This document shows positions 1-6,322 of a DNA stretch of 6,651 bases, one piece after another (position 1 is the first letter of the stretch; every line of letters begins with the position of its first letter). The stretch covers positions 1 to 6,651 of the forward strand of contig CALLIO010000255.1 in assembly GCA_938009055.1 (NCBI GenBank). Reading direction: 5' to 3'. The notes beneath the pieces are model-generated. The model was not told the DNA's origin, made no database searches, and saw nothing but the letters and a program-made list of their open reading frames with translations. A program made the translations under genes and the position numbers. Source of the stretch: an uncultured Altererythrobacter sp. (lineage in GTDB: Bacteria > Pseudomonadota > Alphaproteobacteria > Sphingomonadales > Sphingomonadaceae).

Positions 1-1094
1 ACGGTGGCCGAAGCAAGCGAAGCCGCACTGGCTTGTTGCGAGGCCTGTGCTGCAGCCGCTTTCGTCTCCAACGCGGTTCGGATCTGCAATTGCTGGTCGC
101 TTGCTATCGCTCGATCTTCAGCCACAAGACGGGCCACAAGCTGGCCTTCGCGCAGTGGCTGGGCTGGTGGAGTCGCTTCTGCTGGCATCTTCTCGGGCGT
201 TCGCGAAACGGGAACGGAGCTGGGTTCAGTCTTGGCGACAACCATCTCCAGCTTTTCCGGAGTGCGCGAGACCGGCACTTCAAGCGGTTGAGGTTTTTGG
301 ACAAGTGTGTCGTCTTTAGCTGGCGTGCGGAAAACGGGAACATCAAGCGGAGCCGGCTTTGGAGCACCCATTTCTCCTTTTTCAGGAGTGCGCGCAATCG
401 GAACATCGAGCGGAACAGGTTTGGCTGTGCTTGACTCAACCTTTTCAGGCGTTCGAGAAACGGGAACTTCAAGCGGGGCTGGCTTTTGCTCTGACGCACG
501 CAATTGGGCCAGGATCGGGCTGCTTGGCGCGGTCGGATTTTCCGAGGGGTTAGGACGCATCACCGGCGCAGTTTCCTTGGCTTGTGGAAATTTGCGAGTT
601 TCAGCCATCCCGGGCTCTGCAGGCGAATGGAGCGCGCGAGGGGATGGCGATGGTCGCAGGTCCTGTGCCGCATCCTCGACTAGTTCTTGGGACCCCGCCT
701 CGACGCTGGGCTCAACATCAGATCGCAAAGGCGCACGCGCATCTAGGATTTCGGGCTCAAATGCGAGTTCGCTTGTTATCAGCGCAGCAGGAGCCAACTC
801 GACCGCTTGCTGAGGCAAGGAATTGCCGCCAAGGCCTGCTTGAAAATTCGTTGGCGGCAAAATTGTGCCATGAGGCGCTGCAACGAATTCAACATTGGTC
901 ACGGGAGCGGCGACCATGCCATTTTCATGGGCTGGCAAATCTGTTTGCAACGCTTTAACCGAAGGAAGGGCGGAGACCAGAAGGCTCGCAAACTCTTGTT
1001 TTTCTGAAGTTAAATTCACCCCTTGCTCATTGTGAGTGAGAGGTGCCGCCTCCTGCTGAAAAGTCATTCCAAGAGCCAATTGCGCAAGCTGCAT
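1..1094 (-). CDS. fliK: Probable flagellar hook-length control protein FliK (3'-partial)
   Basis: A frame of 364 codons runs without a stop from ATG at 1094 to the left edge. FliK is exported while the hook grows; its N-terminal part works as a ruler, and its C-terminal domain makes the export gate switch from hook to filament substrates. The visible protein begins MQLAQLALGMTFQQEAAPL. It is rich in Pro, Ala, Glu, Ser and Val, has no membrane segment, and looks disordered, as FliK rulers do. Residues 204-308 are five 21-residue tandem repeats, followed by a charged and Gln/Ala-rich helix (about 313-364). The conserved hook-length C-terminal domain is not in the window, so the name rests on position after fliJ in the fliEFGHIJK order and on composition. 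Another proline-rich protein cannot be excluded. Confidence 0.75.
   Translation of the reverse strand, partial: MQLAQLALGMTFQQEAAPLTHNEQGVNLTSEKQEFASLLVSALPSVKALQTDLPAHENGMVAAPVTNVEFVAAPHGTILPPTNFQAGLGGNSLPQQAVELAPAALITSELAFEPEILDARAPLRSDVEPSVEAGSQELVEDAAQDLRPSPSPRALHSPAEPGMAETRKFPQAKETAPVMRPNPSENPTAPSSPILAQLRASEQKPAPLEVPVSRTPEKVESSTAKPVPLDVPIARTPEKGEMGAPKPAPLDVPVFRTPAKDDTLVQKPQPLEVPVSRTPEKLEMVVAKTEPSSVPVSRTPEKMPAEATPPAQPLREGQLVARLVAEDRAIASDQQLQIRTALETKAAAAQASQQASAASLASAT
171..485 (-). repeat. Five 63-bp tandem repeats in fliK (21 residues each)
   Basis: Starting at K204, K225, K246, K267 and K288 of the predicted FliK, the same pattern KPxPL(E/D)VPVxRTPEK recurs at an exact spacing of 21 residues. 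The five cores are VPVSRTPEK, VPIARTPEK, VPVFRTPAK, VPVSRTPEK and VPVSRTPEK. The last five or six residues of each unit vary, and the fifth unit is divergent at its start (KTEPSSVPV). DNA of the cores differs mostly at synonymous positions; the first and last cores differ at three of 27 bases, all silent. This suggests old duplications kept under protein-level constraint. Confidence 0.93.
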
Positions 1095-1103
1095 CGCTTA
1101 AAT

Positions 1104-1109
1104 TCCCTT
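1104..1109 (-). promoter_or_regulatory. Ribosome binding site of fliK
   Basis: The minus strand reads AAGGGA nine bases before the ATG at 1092-1094. It supports this start over the next in-frame ATG at 1065-1067. Unlike most of its upstream neighbours, fliK has its own site in a true gap. Confidence 0.5.
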
Positions 1110-1134
1110 ATCGCTAAAGCATCATCTGTGACGG

Positions 1135-1165
1135 AAGGAGGAAACCGGCGTCGCGCCTGCTCCCC
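1135..1165 (-). other. Possible weak hairpin in the fliJ-fliK gap
   Basis: In the transcript, GGGGAG (plus 1160-1165) can pair with CTCCTT (plus 1135-1140) using four standard and two G-U pairs. Inside it is a four-base GGCG/CGCC stem with a CGA loop. No U run follows, so this is not a normal intrinsic terminator. It could be a processing or stability element, or chance. I could not compute a folding energy. Confidence 0.2.
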
Positions 1166-1171
1166 GCTCAA

Positions 1172-1198
1172 TCACATGGTCACTCACATGGTCACTCA
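1172..1198 (-). repeat. 12-bp tandem repeat across the fliJ stop codon
   Basis: On the plus strand the unit tcacatggtcac occurs at 1172-1183 and again without gap at 1184-1195, followed by a further three matching bases. On the coding strand this duplicates the end of fliJ (GAG TGA). The period is a multiple of three, so further in-frame TGA codons follow. Each unit also contains ATGTGA, a start codon directly followed by a stop. Confidence 0.9.
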
Positions 1199-1623
1199 TC
1201 TTTGAGCAATTGGCGTGCCAAACTCGACATTTCGCTTTGAGCCTTGTGCATTTTTGCGTCCAAATCGCGCTTGGCCTCAGCGATCTGCTGATCCAGCCGT
1301 TCTTGCCGCTGATCCAGCTGGGCGATTTTAACGCTGGAGCGCTCAATCCGTTCGTCAGCGATCAACGCATCCTTTCGCGCAGTCTGGCTGAGCTTGCTGA
1401 GTTCTGCGGCAAGCCCAAGCGATTGCTTGAGCCCCGCGCCATTCTCATGCTCGCTGGCACTGGAATAGGCCTGCGCCATCTTCGAAGTTTTGGACTGCAT
1501 CTCGCGCGCATTGGCGCCAAATTGCTGCGCCTGCACCAATTCGCGCTGGACGTTCATGGTCTCAAGTCTTCGCAATTGCCCCATGCGCTTAAGCAATTTG
1601 ATCCGGCGGCGCTCAGATTTCAT
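1192..1623 (-). CDS. fliJ: Flagellar export protein FliJ
   Basis: FliJ is a small cytoplasmic coiled-coil protein. It sits in the centre of the FliI ring like the F1 gamma subunit, helps couple ATP hydrolysis to export, and escorts empty chaperones. The product has 143 residues, close to the usual length of about 147. It is almost entirely predicted helix and charged: a basic N-terminus (KSERRRIKLLKRMGQLRRLE), many Gln, Glu, Lys and Arg, no membrane segment, and a long coiled coil such as IAQLDQRQERLDQQIAEAKR. FliJ sequences diverge quickly, so the call combines composition, length and position straight after fliI. ATG at 1623 overlaps the end of fliI by 11 bases. A second in-frame ATG (residue 14) is possible but would remove the basic start. 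The stop codon lies within a 12-bp tandem repeat. Confidence 0.85.
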   Translation of the reverse strand: MKSERRRIKLLKRMGQLRRLETMNVQRELVQAQQFGANAREMQSKTSKMAQAYSSASEHENGAGLKQSLGLAAELSKLSQTARKDALIADERIERSSVKIAQLDQRQERLDQQIAEAKRDLDAKMHKAQSEMSSLARQLLKDE

Positions 1624-2947
1624 CTGGCATCATCTCAGCAAGCTGCTGAATGCTATCGGGCATGTTCACTGGCGCAGATTTGTCCTGTTGCAAAAAGGCG
1701 TTGATCGTCTCCTGCATGGCCAAAGCGCGATCAAGCTGCGGGTCATTGCCCGCACGGTAAGCGCCCAGCATCACCAAATCGCGATTGGTCTCAGCAGTTG
1801 CGATCAAAGCTCGCATCTCGCGCGCTTTGCGAAGATGCTCCTCGCTCACCACCTGATCCATCACGCGGCTGAGGGATTGAGGAACATCAATCGCAGGGAA
1901 ATGGCCGCGCTGGGCAAGCTCTCTTGAAAGCACAATATGCCCATCAAGGATCGCGCGCGCTGTATCGACAACGGGATCGTTTTGGTCATCGCCATCGGCC
2001 AGAACCGAATAGATTCCGGTGATCGCGCCGCCACTTGTGTGCGAATTGCCCGCCCGCTCTACCAAACGCGTAATTGCAGCCAAAGCAGAGGGCGGATAGC
2101 CACGCGCGGAGCCTGGCTCACCTAGCAACAGTCCGATCTCGCGAGCAGCATGGGCAACGCGGGTGAGGCTGTCGAGAATGAGTAGGACGCGCTTTCCCTG
2201 TGCGCGAAAGTATTCGGCCATGGCGCAGGCATATTGGGCCCCGCGAAGCCGCAAACTTGGCGCGTGATCAGCCGGAACCGCGACCAGCACTGTGCGGCCC
2301 AATTGCGCGCCGCTCATATGCCGGGCGACGAAATCGGACACTTCGCGCGCGCGCTCGCCGATCAGGCCAACGATGGTAATATCGGCCTCTGCGAACCCTG
2401 CGACCATATCGATCAGGACCGATTTGCCGACGCCTGATCCTGCCATAATGCCAATCCGCTGACCGATCCCCATTGTGTTGAGCGCGTTCACAGCGCGAAC
2501 ACCGCAATCGAAGGGTTCTAGGACGCTCGCACGCTCCAAAGCGGATTCGCGCCGACCGCCAAGCGGCCAGCTCTCGCGCAAATCTGGCGGCGGCCCTCCA
2601 TCCATCGCAGCGCCCGTTGAGTCGACCGCGCGGCCCAGCAATGCCGGCCCTACCCTTACCGTCCCCGGCTCACCTTGCGCGCGCACCAATGCGCCCGGTC
2701 GCAGCATGACTGTATCGCCCAGCAAGAGCATCAGCGAATGACCTCCGCGAAAACCGATTACTTCGGCAAGCGCATTCTCCTGACCAGCATCGCTTTGAAT
2801 CTTGCACAATGTTCCGATCGGAACCGGCAAGCCGGACACTTCGACTAATCCGCCATCGCAGCCGACAACGCGGCCCGATTGATAGGGACCGCGGTGTATC
2901 TTGGCCCCACGCATGCGGGTGAGTTCGAGCTCAATTTCCGCGATCAT
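1613..2947 (-). CDS. fliI: Flagellum-specific export ATPase FliI
   Basis: FliI is the cytoplasmic hexameric ATPase that unloads substrates and chaperones at the flagellar type III export gate. It is related to the F1 beta subunit. ATG at 2947, overlapping the fliH stop as ATGA, gives 444 residues, normal for the family. The frame extends further upstream but only through fliH coding sequence. The N-terminal part (MIAEIELELTR) fits the FliH-binding helix, followed by a beta-barrel domain (about 20-95). The ATPase core has the Walker A motif AGSGVGKS at 169-176, the catalytic glutamate E198 in GERAREV, and Walker B ending at D259 in VLLILDSLTR. The segments RGYPPSALAAITRLVERAG, DGDDQNDPVVDTAR, DGHIVLSREL and HFPAIDVPQSLSRVM follow in canonical order. 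The C-terminal domain has GAYRAGNDPQLDRAL. The family usually reads GERGREV, so the alanine at position 200 is a small departure. The stop lies inside the fliJ start region. Confidence 0.97.
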   Translation of the reverse strand: MIAEIELELTRMRGAKIHRGPYQSGRVVGCDGGLVEVSGLPVPIGTLCKIQSDAGQENALAEVIGFRGGHSLMLLLGDTVMLRPGALVRAQGEPGTVRVGPALLGRAVDSTGAAMDGGPPPDLRESWPLGGRRESALERASVLEPFDCGVRAVNALNTMGIGQRIGIMAGSGVGKSVLIDMVAGFAEADITIVGLIGERAREVSDFVARHMSGAQLGRTVLVAVPADHAPSLRLRGAQYACAMAEYFRAQGKRVLLILDSLTRVAHAAREIGLLLGEPGSARGYPPSALAAITRLVERAGNSHTSGGAITGIYSVLADGDDQNDPVVDTARAILDGHIVLSRELAQRGHFPAIDVPQSLSRVMDQVVSEEHLRKAREMRALIATAETNRDLVMLGAYRAGNDPQLDRALAMQETINAFLQQDKSAPVNMPDSIQQLAEMMPDEI

Positions 2948-3633
2948 ATCAGCGGGTTTTCCGGCGCAGCCAGCTGATCCGATGCTCCAATTGCCTCGGC
3001 AATGGCTGCGCGCCATTGCGCCGGTCCATCGCTGATTGAGCCATCTGCGCTTTCAAACAGCAAGCTTCCGCGCTCAAGCATTTCATCTTCGACAATCCGC
3101 CACTTTTCCGGAAGCTCAGGAGCAAGCAAGGGCACGTCTTGCGGGTTGAGGTGCAGCGCGCACCCCGCCGCGGCTTCGCCCAATCGCGCAGCCGCTTGTC
3201 GGCATCGCTGATTGAAAGCCGTTTCATCGCGCGCCATCGTGCCAAACAATTGCTCGCACAGGCTGAGCACGGTCGCCGACAATGCTGCCTCCATCGCATC
3301 GAGCGCGGCCTTATCAAGCCCGCCAAATCGCAAGCGCAATTCGCGCGCCGAGCGCTCCCTTTCCGCCAATTCTTCCTGAGCGGCAGCGCGCCCTGCTTCC
3401 ACGCCCTTGGCAAAGGCGTTGTCTAGCTGGAGATTGGCTGTTGGCTGATCAGGCTCATCATTAGCTTGCTCATCCAGCAATGCGCGGGTCGGAAGCCCTT
3501 GCGCAAATCCGCTGCTCGGCGCGCATAGCCCATCGAACCAATGGGGCTTTGCGCTCTCTGGCTTGGCCTCGATCAGCGTTTCGACACCGTGCGCAGGCGC
3601 ATTGGCGATCTCTGCAAGAATGTGATCAGACAA
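2944..3633 (-). CDS. fliH: Flagellar assembly protein FliH (ATPase regulator/stator)
   Basis: FliH binds the export ATPase FliI, restrains its activity and anchors it to the export gate and C ring. There is no ATG in the plausible start region. The first residues are read from TTG at 3633 (SDHILAEIANAP, 229 residues), with GTG at 3642 as an alternative (232 residues). Either way the start overlaps the end of fliG. Residues about 25-70 are polar and poorly conserved. A GxxxG element (G77-G81, within FAKGVEAGR) followed by an Ala- and Glu-rich helix is typical of FliH. The C-terminal domain has LHLNPQDVPLL and a stretch IVEDEMLERGSLLFES then DGSISDG, fitting the conserved FliH pattern of a basic/acidic helix, a glycine turn and an acidic strand. 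Its stop overlaps the fliI ATG. The identification leans on both motifs and the slot between fliG and fliI. Confidence 0.87.
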   Translation of the reverse strand: MSDHILAEIANAPAHGVETLIEAKPESAKPHWFDGLCAPSSGFAQGLPTRALLDEQANDEPDQPTANLQLDNAFAKGVEAGRAAAQEELAERERSARELRLRFGGLDKAALDAMEAALSATVLSLCEQLFGTMARDETAFNQRCRQAAARLGEAAAGCALHLNPQDVPLLAPELPEKWRIVEDEMLERGSLLFESADGSISDGPAQWRAAIAEAIGASDQLAAPENPLI

Positions 3634-4630
3634 AATCGTCACCGCCTGAACCAATCGCAATCTCGCCCTGGTCGGCCAGGTTGCGCGCGATCTCAACGAT
3701 GGATTTCTGCGCCGCCTCGACATCCTCGCGTTTCAAGCGACCACGAAGCTCGATCTCGTCTTTCACGCCATCAGCCGCGCGGCTGGACATGGCGCTGAAG
3801 AATGGATCGCGCTGATCTTCGGGCAAACCTTTGAGCGCATCGACAAGCGCTTCATTGTCAACATCGCGCAGCAGCCTGCCCATCGCCAATGGCTCAAGGT
3901 CAAACAGCATTTCAAACGTGAACATCTCGCTTTCGATTATGGCGGCAAGCTCTGCATTCACCTCCTCAATGACGGGGAGCACGCGCTTGGCCGTATCGCC
4001 AGCAGCCAGATTAATGAGATTGGCAGCATCGCGCGGACCGCCCAGCATCAATGCCGAGGATCCGAATTGCGCTTGGATTTGCGTGCTGAGCAATTGGTCG
4101 AGCATTGTGATCGCCGACGAGTTTACCGGGCCAAGCCGCGCGATCCGTTCAACAACCTTGGGCTGCAAGTCTTCTTCCAGCAAAGCGAGCACGGCCGCCG
4201 CATTTTCCGGCTCGAGCATCAAGAGCAAGACCGAGATGACTTGCGGGTGCTCCTTCTCGATCAACTTAACGGTCACCTCTGGCACCAGCCAGCGCGCGAT
4301 TTCGAGCGAGCGCGGCTTATTGTCAGTCACGATGCGCTGCATCATGCTTTCCGCTTTGACCTCGCCCAAGGCATGGCCAAGCAGCCCGCGTACCTGATCG
4401 CTGCGCCCGCGCGAGGGGATAATATCCCGGTCAGCCTCTGCCACGAATGCGCCGATTGCTGACTGGATCTGGCTTTGGTCAATATCGCCAAGCTCGCACA
4501 TGGTCGCGCCCACTTCGGCCAGCTCATCAGGCTCCAGATGCGCCAAGAGGCGCGCGGCATCTGTGTCTTCGAGCAGCATCATAAATACCGCTGCAGCCTG
4601 CGGGCCGGAAAGATCGGATAGAGCGCTCAT
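3626..4630 (-). CDS. fliG: Flagellar motor switch/rotor protein FliG
   Basis: FliG binds FliF at the membrane and, through its C-terminal domain, contacts the stator to generate torque. FliM joins its middle part for switching. The product has 334 residues, full length for the family. The N-terminal domain (about 1-100) matches the FliF-binding part. The middle domain has the EHPQ motif at 127-130 and a Gly-Gly hinge at 197-198. The C-terminal domain has the MFxFE motif at 236-240. By alignment with my memory of E. coli FliG, the torque-helix charges are kept: K267, R284, D291, E292 and K300 stand for K264, R281, D288, D289 and R297, the last two as conservative replacements. The protein ends in the typical IGSGxDxxV pattern. 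ATG at 4630 overlaps the fliF stop by four bases (ATGA), so initiation is probably coupled to fliF translation; no strong ribosome site is visible. Confidence 0.97.
   Translation of the reverse strand: MSALSDLSGPQAAAVFMMLLEDTDAARLLAHLEPDELAEVGATMCELGDIDQSQIQSAIGAFVAEADRDIIPSRGRSDQVRGLLGHALGEVKAESMMQRIVTDNKPRSLEIARWLVPEVTVKLIEKEHPQVISVLLLMLEPENAAAVLALLEEDLQPKVVERIARLGPVNSSAITMLDQLLSTQIQAQFGSSALMLGGPRDAANLINLAAGDTAKRVLPVIEEVNAELAAIIESEMFTFEMLFDLEPLAMGRLLRDVDNEALVDALKGLPEDQRDPFFSAMSSRAADGVKDEIELRGRLKREDVEAAQKSIVEIARNLADQGEIAIGSGGDDFV
3642..3647 (-). promoter_or_regulatory. Probable ribosome binding site deciding the fliH start
   Basis: The minus strand reads AGGCGG, one mismatch from AGGAGG, eight bases before a TTG codon at 3631-3633. 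It lies inside the end of fliG. It favours the TTG over the GTG at 3640-3642, which would overlap the site itself and has no well-spaced purine stretch upstream. Confidence 0.4.
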
Positions 4631-6318
4631 GTCGCCGGATCAGCCTCTTCTTCTGCTTGGGGTGGAGGGGCAGCCAACATGCGCTGCAAAGCGGCCACCG
4701 CGCGGTCGGGTTGCGAAGCTGCCAATTGCCGCGCGAGATCAACCTGAGCAGCGGAATCGGCGCTGCTTAGCATGATGGGAGCATCGCCCGCAGCAGCATC
4801 GCTGGATGCGTCATCCTCCCCATCTGCGTCCTCGTCATCATCGACATTCTCATCGTCTTCTTCCTCATCATCATCCTTTGCCGCATCAGGCTGTTTTAGC
4901 CGTTTGAGCAAGGGACGAACTCCAAAGAAGAGAAGCAGGATCAGCGCGAGGAATGCCCCGCCGTAACGCACCGCCAAATCGAACCACCATGCCTCGTAAA
5001 AGGCAGGGTCTTCGGCAGTAACTTCATCAAAAGCGCTGGCCATCACTGTGACCACATCGCCGCGCGCTTCATCTGCTCCAACAGCGGCAGAAATCAGCTC
5101 TTGCAGCTTTTCCTCGTCCGCTGGGGCGAGCGCAGCCAAGGCTTCGGCATCGACCGCAACAGCAACTGAAAGTCGCGTCAGTCGGCCAGACGGCGCGGTT
5201 GTAACCGCCACCTCGCGGCCCAGCTCATACTGGCGGCGCGCGCTTGTTTCGCTATCGGTCGGGGGGTTGGGATCAGCACCGGCCCCCTCGCCTTCGGGAT
5301 CGGGTGCTTCCTCGACCAGATCAGCGGGCGGCGGCGGCGTATTGGCAAGCACACCGGGCACACCGCCAGCGGCATCATTTCCTGTCCGCCTCGTTGCGCT
5401 CATCTCGCTTTCGGAACGCACAACACCTTCGGGTTCATAGGTTTCACGCGCAGAGGTTGTCTCGCTTTGCTCAAGCGCAACCTGCACTTCGGTGGAGAAA
5501 TTCCCCTCGCCCAGCATCGGCACCAGCAATTGCGAGACTTGTTCGCGCAATTTGGCTTCGAACTCGCGCTGGAGCATCAATCCATCATGCACGCTGTCGC
5601 TTTCTGTCGAGAGCAAACGTCCGTTCTGATCGACCACGCGCACCGATTGGGGACTGAGGCCGGGCACAGAGCCAGCGACCAGATTGACGATAGCATTGAC
5701 TTGATCGGAACCCAGCGAACCCCCGCGCGCAAGGCGCACCATGACAGAGGCGCTGGCCGGACTGTTATCGCGGACAAAGACTGATCGTTCCGGCGTAGCC
5801 AGATGGACGCGGACCGACTTGATGCCGTCGATCTCTTGGATAGTCATCGTCAACTCGCGCTCGCGCGCCAGGCGCAACCGCTCGCCTTCCATAGTGCGGC
5901 TTGCGCCCATGGGGATCGAATCGAGCATATCGGTGGCCGATTGCGGCGTTGCCATTCCCGTCGTGCTCGCCACTTGCATCCGCGCGCGATAGACATCGTC
6001 TTCCGCCACGCTGACGCGGCCCGTGGCAGCATCGATTTCATAGGCTATCCCTGCGCTATCAAGCGCCTGTGCAACCTGCGCTCGCTCGCTATCGGTAAGG
6101 TCGGAATAGAGCACGCGGCTGGGACCGGATGCGATGGCCAGATAGGCAAGACCCGCAATCACAATCGCGCCGAACGCGCCCAATGCTGGCAGCGCGCGGC
6201 GCACGGCTGGCTGGCTGATGAAAGCGGAAAAGCGCTGCGACCAGCTGGGCTCGCCCAAATCGAGCGGAATGCCTGGCCCGCCGGTGGCAGGCGCAGAAGG
6301 AAGTGTGGCTTCGGCCAT
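4627..6318 (-). CDS. fliF: Flagellar MS-ring protein FliF
   Basis: FliF forms the MS ring in the inner membrane, the base on which rotor, rod and export gate assemble. The product has 563 residues, normal for the family. It has a first transmembrane segment at about 43-63, then the periplasmic ring-building motifs. The region 69-95 (VLYSDLTDSERAQVAQALDS) and the stretch around 112-200, including GMATPQSATDML, EGERLRLARERELTMTIQ and VHLATPERSVFVRD, are typical of YscJ/FliF proteins. A proline- and acid-rich flexible insert lies at about 325-357, in the beta-collar region, and the second transmembrane segment is at about 447-468. The cytoplasmic tail has an unusually acidic stretch (482-503) and then a helix (DLARQLAASQPDRAVAALQ, from 527) resembling the FliG-binding end of FliF. 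ATG at 6318 is chosen because of the GGGAGG eight bases upstream. The TGA stop overlaps the fliG ATG (ATGA). Confidence 0.97.
   Translation of the reverse strand: MAEATLPSAPATGGPGIPLDLGEPSWSQRFSAFISQPAVRRALPALGAFGAIVIAGLAYLAIASGPSRVLYSDLTDSERAQVAQALDSAGIAYEIDAATGRVSVAEDDVYRARMQVASTTGMATPQSATDMLDSIPMGASRTMEGERLRLARERELTMTIQEIDGIKSVRVHLATPERSVFVRDNSPASASVMVRLARGGSLGSDQVNAIVNLVAGSVPGLSPQSVRVVDQNGRLLSTESDSVHDGLMLQREFEAKLREQVSQLLVPMLGEGNFSTEVQVALEQSETTSARETYEPEGVVRSESEMSATRRTGNDAAGGVPGVLANTPPPPADLVEEAPDPEGEGAGADPNPPTDSETSARRQYELGREVAVTTAPSGRLTRLSVAVAVDAEALAALAPADEEKLQELISAAVGADEARGDVVTVMASAFDEVTAEDPAFYEAWWFDLAVRYGGAFLALILLLFFGVRPLLKRLKQPDAAKDDDEEEDDENVDDDEDADGEDDASSDAAAGDAPIMLSSADSAAQVDLARQLAASQPDRAVAALQRMLAAPPPQAEEEADPAT
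4810..4875 (-). repeat. Acidic low-complexity tract in the FliF tail (Asp/Glu codon run)
   Basis: FliF residues 482-503 contain 18 Asp or Glu among 22 residues, written largely as GAT/GAC/GAA/GAG codons. On the plus strand this appears as a microsatellite-like string of tca/tcg/ttc triplets. It sits between the second membrane helix and the C-terminal FliG-binding helix, so it would be a disordered, strongly negative cytoplasmic linker. In-frame triplet runs like this can change length by slippage without breaking the frame. Confidence 0.6.
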
Positions 6319-6322
6319 CTAT

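Noticed and set aside
4..813. Plus-strand open frames with repeated GVRETGTSSG-like peptides (4-291 and 307-813)
   Set aside because: They are the antisense reading of the fliK repeats. The minus-strand frame is longer, has a ribosome site, lies in the operon and keeps its amino acids with silent DNA changes.
1135..1165. Intrinsic terminator after fliJ
   Set aside because: The stems are short with G-U pairs and no U run follows. It is kept only as a low-confidence structure.
1095..1191. Sigma-54 or sigma-28 promoter for fliK
   Set aside because: No GG-N10-GC pattern of the TGGCAC-N5-TTGC type and no convincing flagellar sigma-28 boxes were found by eye.
1122..1346. Minus-strand 74-codon frame spanning the fliJ end and the gap
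   Set aside because: Most of it lies inside fliJ in another frame, and it has no ribosome site or recognisable product.
2948..3016. Upstream extension of fliI by 23 codons
   Set aside because: It overlaps fliH coding sequence and resembles no FliI N-terminus. The ATGA overlap start gives a normal-length FliI.
3634..3723. Upstream extension of fliH to an Arg-rich N-terminus
   Set aside because: The extension (MSRRRRNPSLRS onwards) is an out-of-frame reading of conserved FliG C-terminal sequence.
3831..4397. Plus-strand 188-codon open frame
   Set aside because: It is fully antisense to fliG, is Ser-rich with no recognisable domain, and is a typical shadow frame in GC-rich DNA.
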